Assembly: GCF_001279005.1 (NCBI RefSeq) | Contig: NZ_LGCN01000267.1 | Span: 1-16,113, forward strand | Length of the DNA stretch: 16,113 nucleotides | Direction of reading: 5' to 3' | Source of the DNA: Streptomyces caelestis | Lineage (GTDB): Bacteria; Actinomycetota; Actinomycetes; Streptomycetales; Streptomycetaceae | In this document: positions 6,032 through 15,305 of the stretch, piece by piece | Numbering within the stretch: the stretch's first letter is position 1 | How the letters are laid out: each line of letters opens with the position of its first letter | Notes under the pieces: model-generated | Seen by the model: only the letters and a program-made list of their open reading frames with translations | Told to the model about the DNA's origin: nothing | Databases searched by the model: none | Translations under genes and position numbers: made by a program

Positions 6032-9000
6032 TCACGCGTTCTCGCCCGACCCCAACCTCTTGTAGGCGTCCCTCACCGACGCGGGGAAAAGATCGTCCGG
6101 ATGAGCGCGCAGCAGGGCCTCACGGTTCTCCACGCTCAGCTGGAACTCCTGCAACATGATTTCCGGCGCGAGCAGCCACATGGTCGCCTCTTCCGGCGAG
6201 AAGGACAGCCCGACCGCCTCCAGATGCTCACGCCGTACACGAGTCTCCACAAAGGCCGGCTCGTTCAGCAGGTCGACGAGCTTCGGGTCGGGCATCGGCC
6301 GCTCGGCCCGCAGGTAATCCCTGCCCCTGCGCCAGAGGATCACTCTCGGCCCGCTTGTCCCGTCGCCGGGGGCATGGGTACGCGAGGTGCCGTCCTCCGC
6401 GACCACGGTCAGGGTCAGGCCCCGGGCGGCTGCCAGCTCGGCTGCGTTCCGCTCCGTCACGTCGTCCCAGCGGCGGGGTGTGAACACCTGCTGACGGATG
6501 AGGGCTTCTTCCTGACTTTTCGTCAGTTCGAAATCCGCGGGGATCCGACCATCGGCTCGCCGCAGGCGCGCAGTCAGGATGCCGTTCTCGGAGAGCCCGG
6601 CGCGAACAAGCTCCTCGTCCGTGAACGGCCACTCACGGTCCAACCGGAGGAACGTGGGAATGGACTGCTGCCGAACCTCGGCGGCCGACGCGGTGGCACC
6701 CACCAGCTCCAGCGCGTCGGCGATCCCGGACCAGAAGCCGTTGCCGTCACCGGGTGGTTCCCTGAGCTCGTGAACGGTGCCGTCCGGGTCGACGAGTGTG
6801 GCCGGCTTCCCGTTGGTGACGACAGCGCGCCAGGTGCTGGTGGCTCCGCGTTCCCACGGTGGTGTCGAGTACGCGGGACGCAGCCCTTGACCGCTGGGCG
6901 TTCCAGTTTGCAGTGCTGCGGCAATCGTGTCCCGCTCGGCCGGAGCGGGCAACGGCGGCTCTCGCCGCAGGTCGTCGGACGGCAGAGCCGGCAGATAGTG
7001 CCCGTCCTTCGACAGCAGCACCATGTGCACAAGCTCTTCGTCGGGGACGCGGTGCACCAGCTCTTCGTCCGTTCCTTCGCCGACGGTGTCCAGGGGCCGG
7101 AAGTCCTGGAACGCTCCGTCCGCACGGACCACGGTGATCCGCGCGTTGAAGACACGGGCGGCGAGCGAGGGTTGCAGGTCGGCGGCGCCATGGTTCCATC
7201 CCGCGTCCTCCTCGGTGTCCCCTCTGCGCAGCAACTGTGTCCTGGCCAGACGTTGACGCTGCTCGGCGGGCAGCTCCGCGTGCAGCGGTATATGGCCCGA
7301 GTCCTCGTACTCGCGGCGCTCGGGGCTGCCCTCGCGGAAGTCCACCCCACTAGCGGCCAGATCCGAAGCGCTGAATGTGTCCTTGGTGTCGGGCGACGTG
7401 AACTTCAGCAGACCGCGGGCCCCGGGGTTGCTCAGCTCGTCGGCGAGCAGGCGCCGCAGACCGTCGATGATCTTTTGCCGGTCGGCCACGTCCACCCGGG
7501 CAGTGAGCCGGTCAGGGGCGGCGTGGTGCACTGCTTCAGCGAGGGCGTGGAAGAAGGCGTCTCCGTCGGTGGGGACGTCGTGAACCGTGTAGTGGTCGCC
7601 TCCCGGCGAGATGAGCCGGCCAGGACCGTCGGGTGTACTTTCCCGCACGATGTAACGCTCGGCGTCGGCGCTGTCGGTCTCCGCCACCGGGACCGGCTGG
7701 AAAACCACAGCCGGCGGTTCGGCCTGGCCTGCGCGCAGCTCCGACTCACCGGCCTGGTGGGCTTCGGCCGGCAGCTGGTGCCACCGTGTGAGCCGGTCGG
7801 CCGCCGCCCGCACGCGGTGGAACTCCTTGGCCGCGGCATCGGCCTGCTGCAGCAGATGATTCATGGCGGCCTGGGTCTTGGCCCGTCGCGGCAGATCCTT
7901 CATGGAGGCCCGCTTACGCTTTCGCTCCTCCCCCTGCAGGTCGGCCAGGGCTCGACGCTGCTCCCAGTAGGCGCTGTCCGCGTCCGTCCAGGCTTGGCCC
8001 GCCTTGACGACCTGGGTCCAGGCGTCCGCGACCCGGGAAGGGAAGTTCTCGTCGTTGATCAGGCCCAATTCGCGGGCCACATCCTCGTGGACCAAGGCGA
8101 TGATCTTGCCCTGTGTCTCAACCGCCTGCGGACGGGACGTGATGGGGCCGAACGGGCTGCTGCGGGTCACCTCCGCCACGCCGAGCCAGTCGGTCGGGAT
8201 CGCGAACACGAAGCTGCGGCCGGCGACCTTGGTGTTGAACTGGGCGCTCTCCTGGCCGGCGATGACCTGACCACCGGCCTCTGCGGTGCTCGGGCCGGCC
8301 ATGGAGGCGGACGGGGCGACAGAGCCCGCGTCGTTGGCGGCGAAAGCCGCCCGCCCGCCGAGTGAGTACTCAAAGCCGCTCGTGTGCTCCTCAGCCCCAG
8401 CCCGGCCTGCGCTGTGCCGTTCGGCGCTCTCCATGGTGCTGACCGGTATCACCGCCAGCAGCGTGGCCCGGGTGAAGTCCGGCCCGGAGTAGAGCCGGTA
8501 GTCACCGGTGCTGCCGCCCTCGTTCAGGCCGGGGACCTCGTAACCGGCAGCGGTCGCGCTGTCCTCGAAGAAAGCGGCCAGTGCTGCGTCGCCGGTTGCG
8601 TTGTCCAGGGCCAGCGCAGAGCCGGTTCCGGGGCGGGTCAGCCCGGTGCTGCGGGCCTCTTCCAAGGCGTCGGCCAGGTCCTTGCCGGTCAGTGTGAGGG
8701 GTGAGCCGGCGGGAGCGACGGAGGAGCCGTATGCCGTGGCGATGGCCAGAACGCCGGCTTCCCTCAGCGTTTCGAGGCCGACGATCCGGCGGACGTGGAA
8801 GCCGCTGGACGGCAACTGGATCGGCCCCTGTGCGCCGTGCGGCTGCCGTGCGGAACGCCACGCGGCGATGTGTCGGAGGACCGCGCCGTCCTGCGGCCAC
8901 AGGACGACCGAACCGCTGGGGTCGTCCAGCGAGGGCGGGCCGAGCACATCGTCCGTCTGGCCGATGCGCGCAACGCTCAAGCTCAGCGGCACCTGCTCGC

Positions 9001-12000
9001 GCAGTGTGCCCACCGGGCCCTCCTCGGTGAGGGTGGGCTTGTCCCTTCCGAGGTCGAGTGTGAGCCGCAGCGTGTAGGGGGTGCGGTAGTCGGCGTGCGG
9101 CTCTCGCGCGTAGAAGATGTGCCGCTTCGTGCGTGCGCGGGAACGGCCGTGGGAGGTCAGGTCGGAACTGGTGGTCTGCACACCGAACTGCGGTCGGAGG
9201 GACTCGGGGCCGCCCAGTCCCGGCTCGGATCCCGGGGCCACCGTCGCCACCTGCTGCATGGCGGTCAGACCCATACCACGAGAGCGGACCGAGGACCCTC
9301 CGTCCGTCCGGGTCACGGTGGCGATCCGGGTGTCCTCCATGACGACGCCGTGGTCAAGTCCGACGAACTCCGACTCACCCGCGATGAGTTCCACCCGCAA
9401 AGAACCGGCGCGGCTTCCGATGCGGATGAACGGGGTGCGCCAGCGGCCGACCCGGGTGCGCGCGGCCGCGCCGGTGGAGGTCATCTGCTCACGAAGGGCC
9501 CGCACCGCTCGCGGAGTGACAAGGGAGTGCACGCGCTCACGGTCCGCCTCGTCCACGTTCCAGCGTTGCAACTGCTCGTCGAAGGCGGCCAGTACCTTGC
9601 TGGTGTCCAACGAGTTGACGGGATACGACCCGAAGGGGTGGTCGTGCCACCATGTGGTCTGAGCCCACTGATGGGACACGTAGCGGGGAACGTCCCCCAA
9701 TCCGTCCTTCAGGATTCCCAGCTGATGCGCGGCCTTCTCCGGCACCTGGCCCAGATAGCTCGAGGGGAAGGTGAGCTGCTTTCCGTTGAACCTGTCGCGG
9801 TACGGGCCGAGAAACCCCTCCGGCCGCACGGATGCCACGATGTCGTGCTGAACGTCCCCGGACAGCAGGATCTTGTAGCCACTGTCGTCGCGGTTGATGT
9901 CCGAGGTGACGGTGCGGGTCACCTTTGTGCTCTCGGTGCGAGAGCTGCCTCTGCGGTACTGCACTCCGACGATGGTGCTGAGTTCGGTCCCGCCTGTGGT
10001 ACCGCCGCCGGACAGGGTCCAGCCACTGCTCGTGGCCGCGGTCACCGACTCCGCCATGCGCAGATCACTGCTGACGCCCGTCTCCGTCTCCAACTTGATC
10101 GGCCCGGATGCCACGCGCAGGTTGAGGATCCGCATACGGTGGACCAATTCGCCCACTCTGTCTCGCCAATGGCCTTTGGCGATCACGGAGATCCGCGAGC
10201 CGACAGGACCGGATCTCTGGTCGAAGCCGCCTGTCAGGAGCTGCGGCTGGAGGAATCGCACGATGGCGTCATGAGGGAGGGCTCCGGGACGGGAGAAGTG
10301 CCAGGACGCGCCGGAAGCCGTTCGCATGAGATCCACGGCGACGCCCATGAGCCGCTCGTCCGTGCCGACGCCGAGAGTCTGATGAGGCTGGTCGCCGAAC
10401 ACGTCAGGACCATGCCCCTCGGAAACCACCGCGGCGTTACGGGTCGCCAAGGCCCGCGTGTGCGCAGGGTCCAGCTCCACCGCCTCGATAGCAACGGCGC
10501 TCTCGGCCACGTCCGGATCGGTGGCGGGCGTGTACTCGTCCGGTACGGCCAGCACGACCCGGCCCACGAACTCGTCCGCGCTGCCGCCGACGAGGTCCGT
10601 GCTCCCTTCGTCCTGGAGGTAGTGCTGTCGGCCGAGCCATCCGAGCGTGAGCGCCCTCGGCCCGCTGCGGTAGCGCCAGAAGCCGCCGATCTCCGCGGTC
10701 AGTTCCAGCCGGTAGCTGTGCAGATGGGAGGGGAGGGAGCTGATGGCCAGCTGCTCCTGCGACGCGGTGGCTCCATACTGGGTCCCGCGGCCGTTCTGCC
10801 CTCTCCGGGTGTAACCGCCCGAGACGTTCGCGGTGTCCGCAAAACCCCAGAGCGACACGTCGGTTCCCAGCTCACGGGTGTGCGTCGTGCTTTGCGAGCC
10901 GTCGAGGCGTTCGGTGCCCGGCGCGCTGTGCCGCAGGATCAGGTCGTTCTGGGTGCCCTCATAGCGGCGCCCGGTCAGCACACCGCGGATCCTGATCGAA
11001 AGGCGAGGGCGCATGACAATGCCGGGGACGACGTCCAGTTCGATCACCAGCCCCGTCATGAGCTCCTCGAGGCTGCCCGCCATGCGGTGATGTGACAGGG
11101 CGTTCATCACACGGAGTGTGTTCCGCAGCGCGAGGTTGTAGTGCTCCCGGTCGCGCCAGCGTGAGTGGTTCGGATCGCCGAAGTCCTCCAGCGGTGCCAG
11201 CAGGTCCGGGTACGTCTTGGCAGCGCTCCCGATCACCCTGTCGGTGAAGGCTTGCAGCCAACTCTTCTGCTGGTCCTCGTCCTTCACGAGGTCGCTGTCG
11301 TAGAGGAAGGCCTCGGGCCTGCTCATACCGAGTACAGCGGGGCGGTCCTTGGTCAAGTAGGCCGGGGCGTACGGCTCGTTGGCGGGTTCCCTCTTGCGGA
11401 GAGTCGTGCCGTCGTCCCAGCCCGCGAGACGCCGCGCCTCGGTGTGCGTCATCCGGTCCAGGCTCCAGGTGTCGAACGTGATGACCTCACCACCGGTCCT
11501 GCGCACATGCACGGTCTTCTGGACCTTGTAGAGGACGGTCGGCACGTTCTTGGCCCGACCGACGATCTTTCGCCCTCCCGAACCGCCGAATGTACTGCTG
11601 TGCGTACTGCTGCGGTCGTAGCCGACAGAGGGGCCGGCCATCAGGCTGCCCAGGGGGCCGAGGCCGGAGGAAGGACCGAGCGTGAGGTTGACTCCTCGGC
11701 TGGACGTCGTTGAGAGTGTCCGTTCGTTCGTGGCCGTCTGCTGGATGGTGTGGCGCATCTCGGCGGCTCTGCTCTCGGTGAGCAGTTCAGCCTCTCCGGG
11801 GACGACCTTCTCCACGACGAACGCCCCCAGCGGCGATCCGTCCTCGGCGAACAGCGGGTCCGAGGGGACATTTCCCTTGGCCAGACGGTCCGCTGCGCGG
11901 TGGAAGTTCTCCGAAGTGAGGAACTCGGTGATGTACTCGTACGCCGCGCTGCCGGGAACGGCTCCGAATCCGTCGACGAGCTGCTCCGCCAGCCCCCGGA

Positions 12001-15000
12001 CCGGTCCGTAACCCTCGGTGTGCACCAACCGGTAGTCGGACCGCTCGTCCAGCTCCATGCGGTCCGGCACACGGCCCGGATCGGCGGCCAGGGTCTCACT
12101 GTCCGCCAGCCGCACCGCCAGCCCGTTGCGCACCGCGAAGGTGAACGTCTCGCCTGTGGTGGAGGAACCGGCAGGCCGCCCACCGGAGCTCACGGTTTCG
12201 GGCGCGCCACTGAGGGAGACTTCGTACGCCACGTCATCCAGATGCAGGTGCGACGCCTCCGCCGTCCGTGTCTCCACCTGGCTGACCGTCTCGTCCTGCA
12301 TGCCGTACTCGGCCGTGCGGGTGGAGCCGGCTGTCACGCCGAGACGTGCGAAAGCGGCCGCACCCGGGGCGGGCAGGACGGAGACACCTCGCGCCGCCCG
12401 CCGGCCTGTCCCCACGGACTGCACGGCACCCGCGGTGACCTGGCTGCGCTGAGCGACTTCCAACTTCGCCGGCTCTCCGTGGAGATCGGTGAACCGTTCC
12501 CAATTGCCGTACGGCCGGGTGACCACCCGCAGCACCCGTATCGGGGAGTTCCCGAAGGCGGAGGACTGGTACCCGTCGCCGTGGAACCTCTGCGGGACGG
12601 TGCGCATCGCCTGGCTCAGATCTGCCAGCACCTCGCTCAGACCGGGCACGGTCGACGCTTCGCCGCCGAGGTGGGTCGAGACGATCTCGCTGATCTCCTG
12701 CAAGGCCAAGTCGGCACCGCGCAACGTGACCTGGCTGTGGCCGTAACTTCGGCCCTTGGTGTCGTCCGCGCCGTCCCCGGTCAGGTACTCCGGCAGCCTA
12801 CTGTCATCGTCGAAGCGCACCGGTCCGCCCTCAAGGGACGGCGACGGCATCGAGTGATCGATGCGCGGCGGCCGGTGCACCTCAAGTGCCGTCTCGATCC
12901 GGGCGAAGACGATCCTCTGCTGACCGGCATCCGGGACACCCGCGGAGTCCTCGCCCGGCTCAGTGGGCTCGTGGTCGAGGCCACCGTCGGAAGGTGCCAT
13001 CGACTGCTGATCACCGGCCCTCGCCCCCATCGTCGGCCGTGGCTGTCGTTCAGTCGTATGCACGCTCTGATCAGCAGTGGTTTCACTCGCCGTCACACTA
13101 CTTTCCACCACATGGTCGCGATCCGGTTCGTGCACCATGCGGTAGTCCACCGAAGGCGCCGTGTCTCCGCTGACTGGCGCCTCCTGCGTCTCACCAGGGG
13201 AAGCACCGTCGGAAAGGGCAACCGACTCCGTAGCGGGTTCCGCGGCCGGCCGCACCACCACCGCGTCTGCCTCACCCCCGGCGGCGCCATCAGCAGGGAC
13301 CCGGTCTGTGAAGGCGCGGACGCCATAAGGAAGGTAGGGGGTCAGGATATCTGCGATCTGCTGGAGATGGTCGGACGTGATGACGATGCGCGATTGAAGA
13401 TTCTCAAACTTCCCCATCAAGCTCGATTCACCCGCAGAAAGCACCTGTGTGCTGCGCCCTCCAGGCGTGAGCAGGACCTTCTCCGAGGCATCGTCGTCAC
13501 GGGGACCGTATCCGTGGAAGACTTCATGGAAATGGGCAGCCGGGTGCACATCGGTGTACCAACGGTTCTGGACCATGTCCCGGGCTCCACCGGGCAGGCC
13601 GTCCCGGACCTGAACCTCCTGGTGCGCGCGGTCCTTCGAACCGACAAACTCCACAGCGAACTGCACCCGGGGGCCAGGCAACTGCGGGCCGGTGACCTGA
13701 TCCGGCTGGAGAACCTTCAGCCGGTTCCCCTCCCGGTTCACCTGCTCCATAAATGCAGCGAGACGCAGACGCATGGCAGCCACCCGAGCCGGATCCGCAT
13801 TCTGGTCTTCGAGGAAGAGCCGGCGGGTCAGGCGGATGGTCTCCTGCCCGGGCCGGTCACCGGCGTACCACTCCCAGTCATAGCCGACCTCCGTCCGTTC
13901 ACCGGAACGCCCACGCCGACCGTCAGGCCGCTGCACTCTGCGCCTGCCGTCCGGCGCGACAATGAATTCGAACGGCTCAACCGGCCGTTCCCCATCCCGA
14001 CGCCGGTTACTCCCGGACCGTTCCTCATCGGACCGTCCAGGATTGACACCATAAGGAAGCCAACGATCGGTACGGACCTCACCCGAACCCAACAGCTCAC
14101 CCAGACCGGACGAATCCCCCGGCAACACACCTGGACCGACCGAAGGCACCCCCGCCCCACCGGCCTGCCCCGAGGAGTCCTCGCCGCCAGTCGGCAGGCC
14201 GACGGCCAGTGCGACGTTCTTCCCGAGTTCCGGTCGGCCGGGTGCGGGCCGTCCAGGCCACGCACCGTCATCTTCTTCCTGTGCGATGGCAGTTACCATG
14301 GCCGACTGCAGGTCGGCCATCGCCGAGGACTCGTCATCGTCGGGGTTCGCGCCGGCGGCCCCGGACTCCGGATCCAGGCCGGCCGGGTTCCCAGCCGTCA
14401 CCATTGGCCCATCAGCCTGCTCGTGCGACAACGCGGGCATCGCACCGGGCGACGCCATCTCGTTCCCGTCGCTGCCGTCGGCGCTCGAAGTCCCAGACAG
14501 CCCACTCGGATCAGACGAAGCCTCGGATTCGTCGGCGCCGGCCGGCACAAAGCCAACCGGCGCAGGCGGGGCAGACTCGGTCACATACGGCACGCCGGTC
14601 GGCTCCGGACCACCACCTGGTTGACCGAGCTGGTCAGGAGACGGGAGCATCGCGTCCTGCTGCTCCTCACCATTGGCCGGCCACTCGACCTCGCCGGATG
14701 CAGGAGGCCAGGTTCCCTCACGCTCTTCGTGTCCGTCGTAGACGCTGACGACAGCCTCCGCCGGAATCGAACCCGTGAAGGCGACCTCTCGCTCATGCGG
14801 GTAATGATTCCTCCAAGACTTAGGGAGCCGCTTACCATCCTTTTCCTTGGCCATGGTGATATTGATGTCGATGCCGCAGGAGTCCTCCATAAGCGACGTG
14901 TCGATCTCGTAACGATATCGCTTCCCCTTGAACCACAGTTTGGGATTGCGGGTGGTCGAGACGAACTGCGACGGAGAATTTGTAAATTTGGCCCAATCCC

Positions 15001-15292
15001 AAATTTGAGTGAGATTTTCGGGAGCTCGAGGGTGAAAGCCGCCGACCTTATATATTTCCTCCGGCGGACGATCATCGAACCGAAACAGCCTCTCCCCCGG
15101 TTCACTCGGCCGCACGTAAGGGCGATCGCGCTTCTCCACCATGCTCATGTTCACCGCGGGTGCCGCGTCAGGGGCGAAGTCCTCAAAACCCCCGGACTCC
15201 ACATCCACATCGAACCCGAGCCCGTCCTCGAACCCGAGCAGCGCAGCCGTGACCCCATCCGCGGATCCGTCCTCCAACTCGTCCAAGCGCAC
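6032..15292 (-). CDS. giant modular ADP-ribosyltransferase toxin-like protein with zincin and OTU-like domains
   Basis: This frame is 3086 residues from a GTG at 15292. Residues 66-188 form a cholera-toxin-A/scabin-like ADP-ribosyltransferase (ART) domain with Arg71 in LFRFDDRPPEEIYKVGGF, Ser112 in QFVSTTR and Glu167/Glu169 in HEREVAF (R-S-ExE class). Low-complexity acidic Pro/Gly/Ser linkers lie at about 190-440 and 660-800. Residues 540-650 carry HEVFHGYG (zinc-binding HExxH, 589-593) and a later SLMG. Residues about 960-2390 are beta-rich with about six divergent repeat units. A charged coiled coil spans 2424-2512. OTU-like domains at 2545-2772 and 2820-2998 have Ala2579 and Gly2852 in place of the catalytic Cys. 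The last 85 residues are unrecognised. No signal peptide is visible and the only Cys is Cys139. The GTG has no proper ribosome-binding site; the frame probably continues the upstream repeat ORF, interrupted by a 16-bp duplication. Domain calls rest on motifs; the target and export route are unknown. Confidence 0.88.
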   Translation of the reverse strand: MRLDELEDGSADGVTAALLGFEDGLGFDVDVESGGFEDFAPDAAPAVNMSMVEKRDRPYVRPSEPGERLFRFDDRPPEEIYKVGGFHPRAPENLTQIWDWAKFTNSPSQFVSTTRNPKLWFKGKRYRYEIDTSLMEDSCGIDINITMAKEKDGKRLPKSWRNHYPHEREVAFTGSIPAEAVVSVYDGHEEREGTWPPASGEVEWPANGEEQQDAMLPSPDQLGQPGGGPEPTGVPYVTESAPPAPVGFVPAGADESEASSDPSGLSGTSSADGSDGNEMASPGAMPALSHEQADGPMVTAGNPAGLDPESGAAGANPDDDESSAMADLQSAMVTAIAQEEDDGAWPGRPAPGRPELGKNVALAVGLPTGGEDSSGQAGGAGVPSVGPGVLPGDSSGLGELLGSGEVRTDRWLPYGVNPGRSDEERSGSNRRRDGERPVEPFEFIVAPDGRRRVQRPDGRRGRSGERTEVGYDWEWYAGDRPGQETIRLTRRLFLEDQNADPARVAAMRLRLAAFMEQVNREGNRLKVLQPDQVTGPQLPGPRVQFAVEFVGSKDRAHQEVQVRDGLPGGARDMVQNRWYTDVHPAAHFHEVFHGYGPRDDDASEKVLLTPGGRSTQVLSAGESSLMGKFENLQSRIVITSDHLQQIADILTPYLPYGVRAFTDRVPADGAAGGEADAVVVRPAAEPATESVALSDGASPGETQEAPVSGDTAPSVDYRMVHEPDRDHVVESSVTASETTADQSVHTTERQPRPTMGARAGDQQSMAPSDGGLDHEPTEPGEDSAGVPDAGQQRIVFARIETALEVHRPPRIDHSMPSPSLEGGPVRFDDDSRLPEYLTGDGADDTKGRSYGHSQVTLRGADLALQEISEIVSTHLGGEASTVPGLSEVLADLSQAMRTVPQRFHGDGYQSSAFGNSPIRVLRVVTRPYGNWERFTDLHGEPAKLEVAQRSQVTAGAVQSVGTGRRAARGVSVLPAPGAAAFARLGVTAGSTRTAEYGMQDETVSQVETRTAEASHLHLDDVAYEVSLSGAPETVSSGGRPAGSSTTGETFTFAVRNGLAVRLADSETLAADPGRVPDRMELDERSDYRLVHTEGYGPVRGLAEQLVDGFGAVPGSAAYEYITEFLTSENFHRAADRLAKGNVPSDPLFAEDGSPLGAFVVEKVVPGEAELLTESRAAEMRHTIQQTATNERTLSTTSSRGVNLTLGPSSGLGPLGSLMAGPSVGYDRSSTHSSTFGGSGGRKIVGRAKNVPTVLYKVQKTVHVRRTGGEVITFDTWSLDRMTHTEARRLAGWDDGTTLRKREPANEPYAPAYLTKDRPAVLGMSRPEAFLYDSDLVKDEDQQKSWLQAFTDRVIGSAAKTYPDLLAPLEDFGDPNHSRWRDREHYNLALRNTLRVMNALSHHRMAGSLEELMTGLVIELDVVPGIVMRPRLSIRIRGVLTGRRYEGTQNDLILRHSAPGTERLDGSQSTTHTRELGTDVSLWGFADTANVSGGYTRRGQNGRGTQYGATASQEQLAISSLPSHLHSYRLELTAEIGGFWRYRSGPRALTLGWLGRQHYLQDEGSTDLVGGSADEFVGRVVLAVPDEYTPATDPDVAESAVAIEAVELDPAHTRALATRNAAVVSEGHGPDVFGDQPHQTLGVGTDERLMGVAVDLMRTASGASWHFSRPGALPHDAIVRFLQPQLLTGGFDQRSGPVGSRISVIAKGHWRDRVGELVHRMRILNLRVASGPIKLETETGVSSDLRMAESVTAATSSGWTLSGGGTTGGTELSTIVGVQYRRGSSRTESTKVTRTVTSDINRDDSGYKILLSGDVQHDIVASVRPEGFLGPYRDRFNGKQLTFPSSYLGQVPEKAAHQLGILKDGLGDVPRYVSHQWAQTTWWHDHPFGSYPVNSLDTSKVLAAFDEQLQRWNVDEADRERVHSLVTPRAVRALREQMTSTGAAARTRVGRWRTPFIRIGSRAGSLRVELIAGESEFVGLDHGVVMEDTRIATVTRTDGGSSVRSRGMGLTAMQQVATVAPGSEPGLGGPESLRPQFGVQTTSSDLTSHGRSRARTKRHIFYAREPHADYRTPYTLRLTLDLGRDKPTLTEEGPVGTLREQVPLSLSVARIGQTDDVLGPPSLDDPSGSVVLWPQDGAVLRHIAAWRSARQPHGAQGPIQLPSSGFHVRRIVGLETLREAGVLAIATAYGSSVAPAGSPLTLTGKDLADALEEARSTGLTRPGTGSALALDNATGDAALAAFFEDSATAAGYEVPGLNEGGSTGDYRLYSGPDFTRATLLAVIPVSTMESAERHSAGRAGAEEHTSGFEYSLGGRAAFAANDAGSVAPSASMAGPSTAEAGGQVIAGQESAQFNTKVAGRSFVFAIPTDWLGVAEVTRSSPFGPITSRPQAVETQGKIIALVHEDVARELGLINDENFPSRVADAWTQVVKAGQAWTDADSAYWEQRRALADLQGEERKRKRASMKDLPRRAKTQAAMNHLLQQADAAAKEFHRVRAAADRLTRWHQLPAEAHQAGESELRAGQAEPPAVVFQPVPVAETDSADAERYIVRESTPDGPGRLISPGGDHYTVHDVPTDGDAFFHALAEAVHHAAPDRLTARVDVADRQKIIDGLRRLLADELSNPGARGLLKFTSPDTKDTFSASDLAASGVDFREGSPERREYEDSGHIPLHAELPAEQRQRLARTQLLRRGDTEEDAGWNHGAADLQPSLAARVFNARITVVRADGAFQDFRPLDTVGEGTDEELVHRVPDEELVHMVLLSKDGHYLPALPSDDLRREPPLPAPAERDTIAAALQTGTPSGQGLRPAYSTPPWERGATSTWRAVVTNGKPATLVDPDGTVHELREPPGDGNGFWSGIADALELVGATASAAEVRQQSIPTFLRLDREWPFTDEELVRAGLSENGILTARLRRADGRIPADFELTKSQEEALIRQQVFTPRRWDDVTERNAAELAAARGLTLTVVAEDGTSRTHAPGDGTSGPRVILWRRGRDYLRAERPMPDPKLVDLLNEPAFVETRVRREHLEAVGLSFSPEEATMWLLAPEIMLQEFQLSVENREALLRAHPDDLFPASVRDAYKRLGSGENA

Positions 15293-15305
15293 CTCGTCCA
15301 GGAAT

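Noticed and set aside
14755..14775. A tRNA T-arm-like GGTTCGATTCC on the minus strand
   Set aside because: It encodes FTGSIP of the ART domain. The flanks do not form a T-stem, acceptor stem or other tRNA arms.
15290..15292. GTG as the genuine native start of the giant protein
   Set aside because: It is kept as the formal coordinate, but there is no well-spaced ribosome-binding site. Frame-consistent similarity to the upstream repeat continues before it, as far as the 16-bp duplication.
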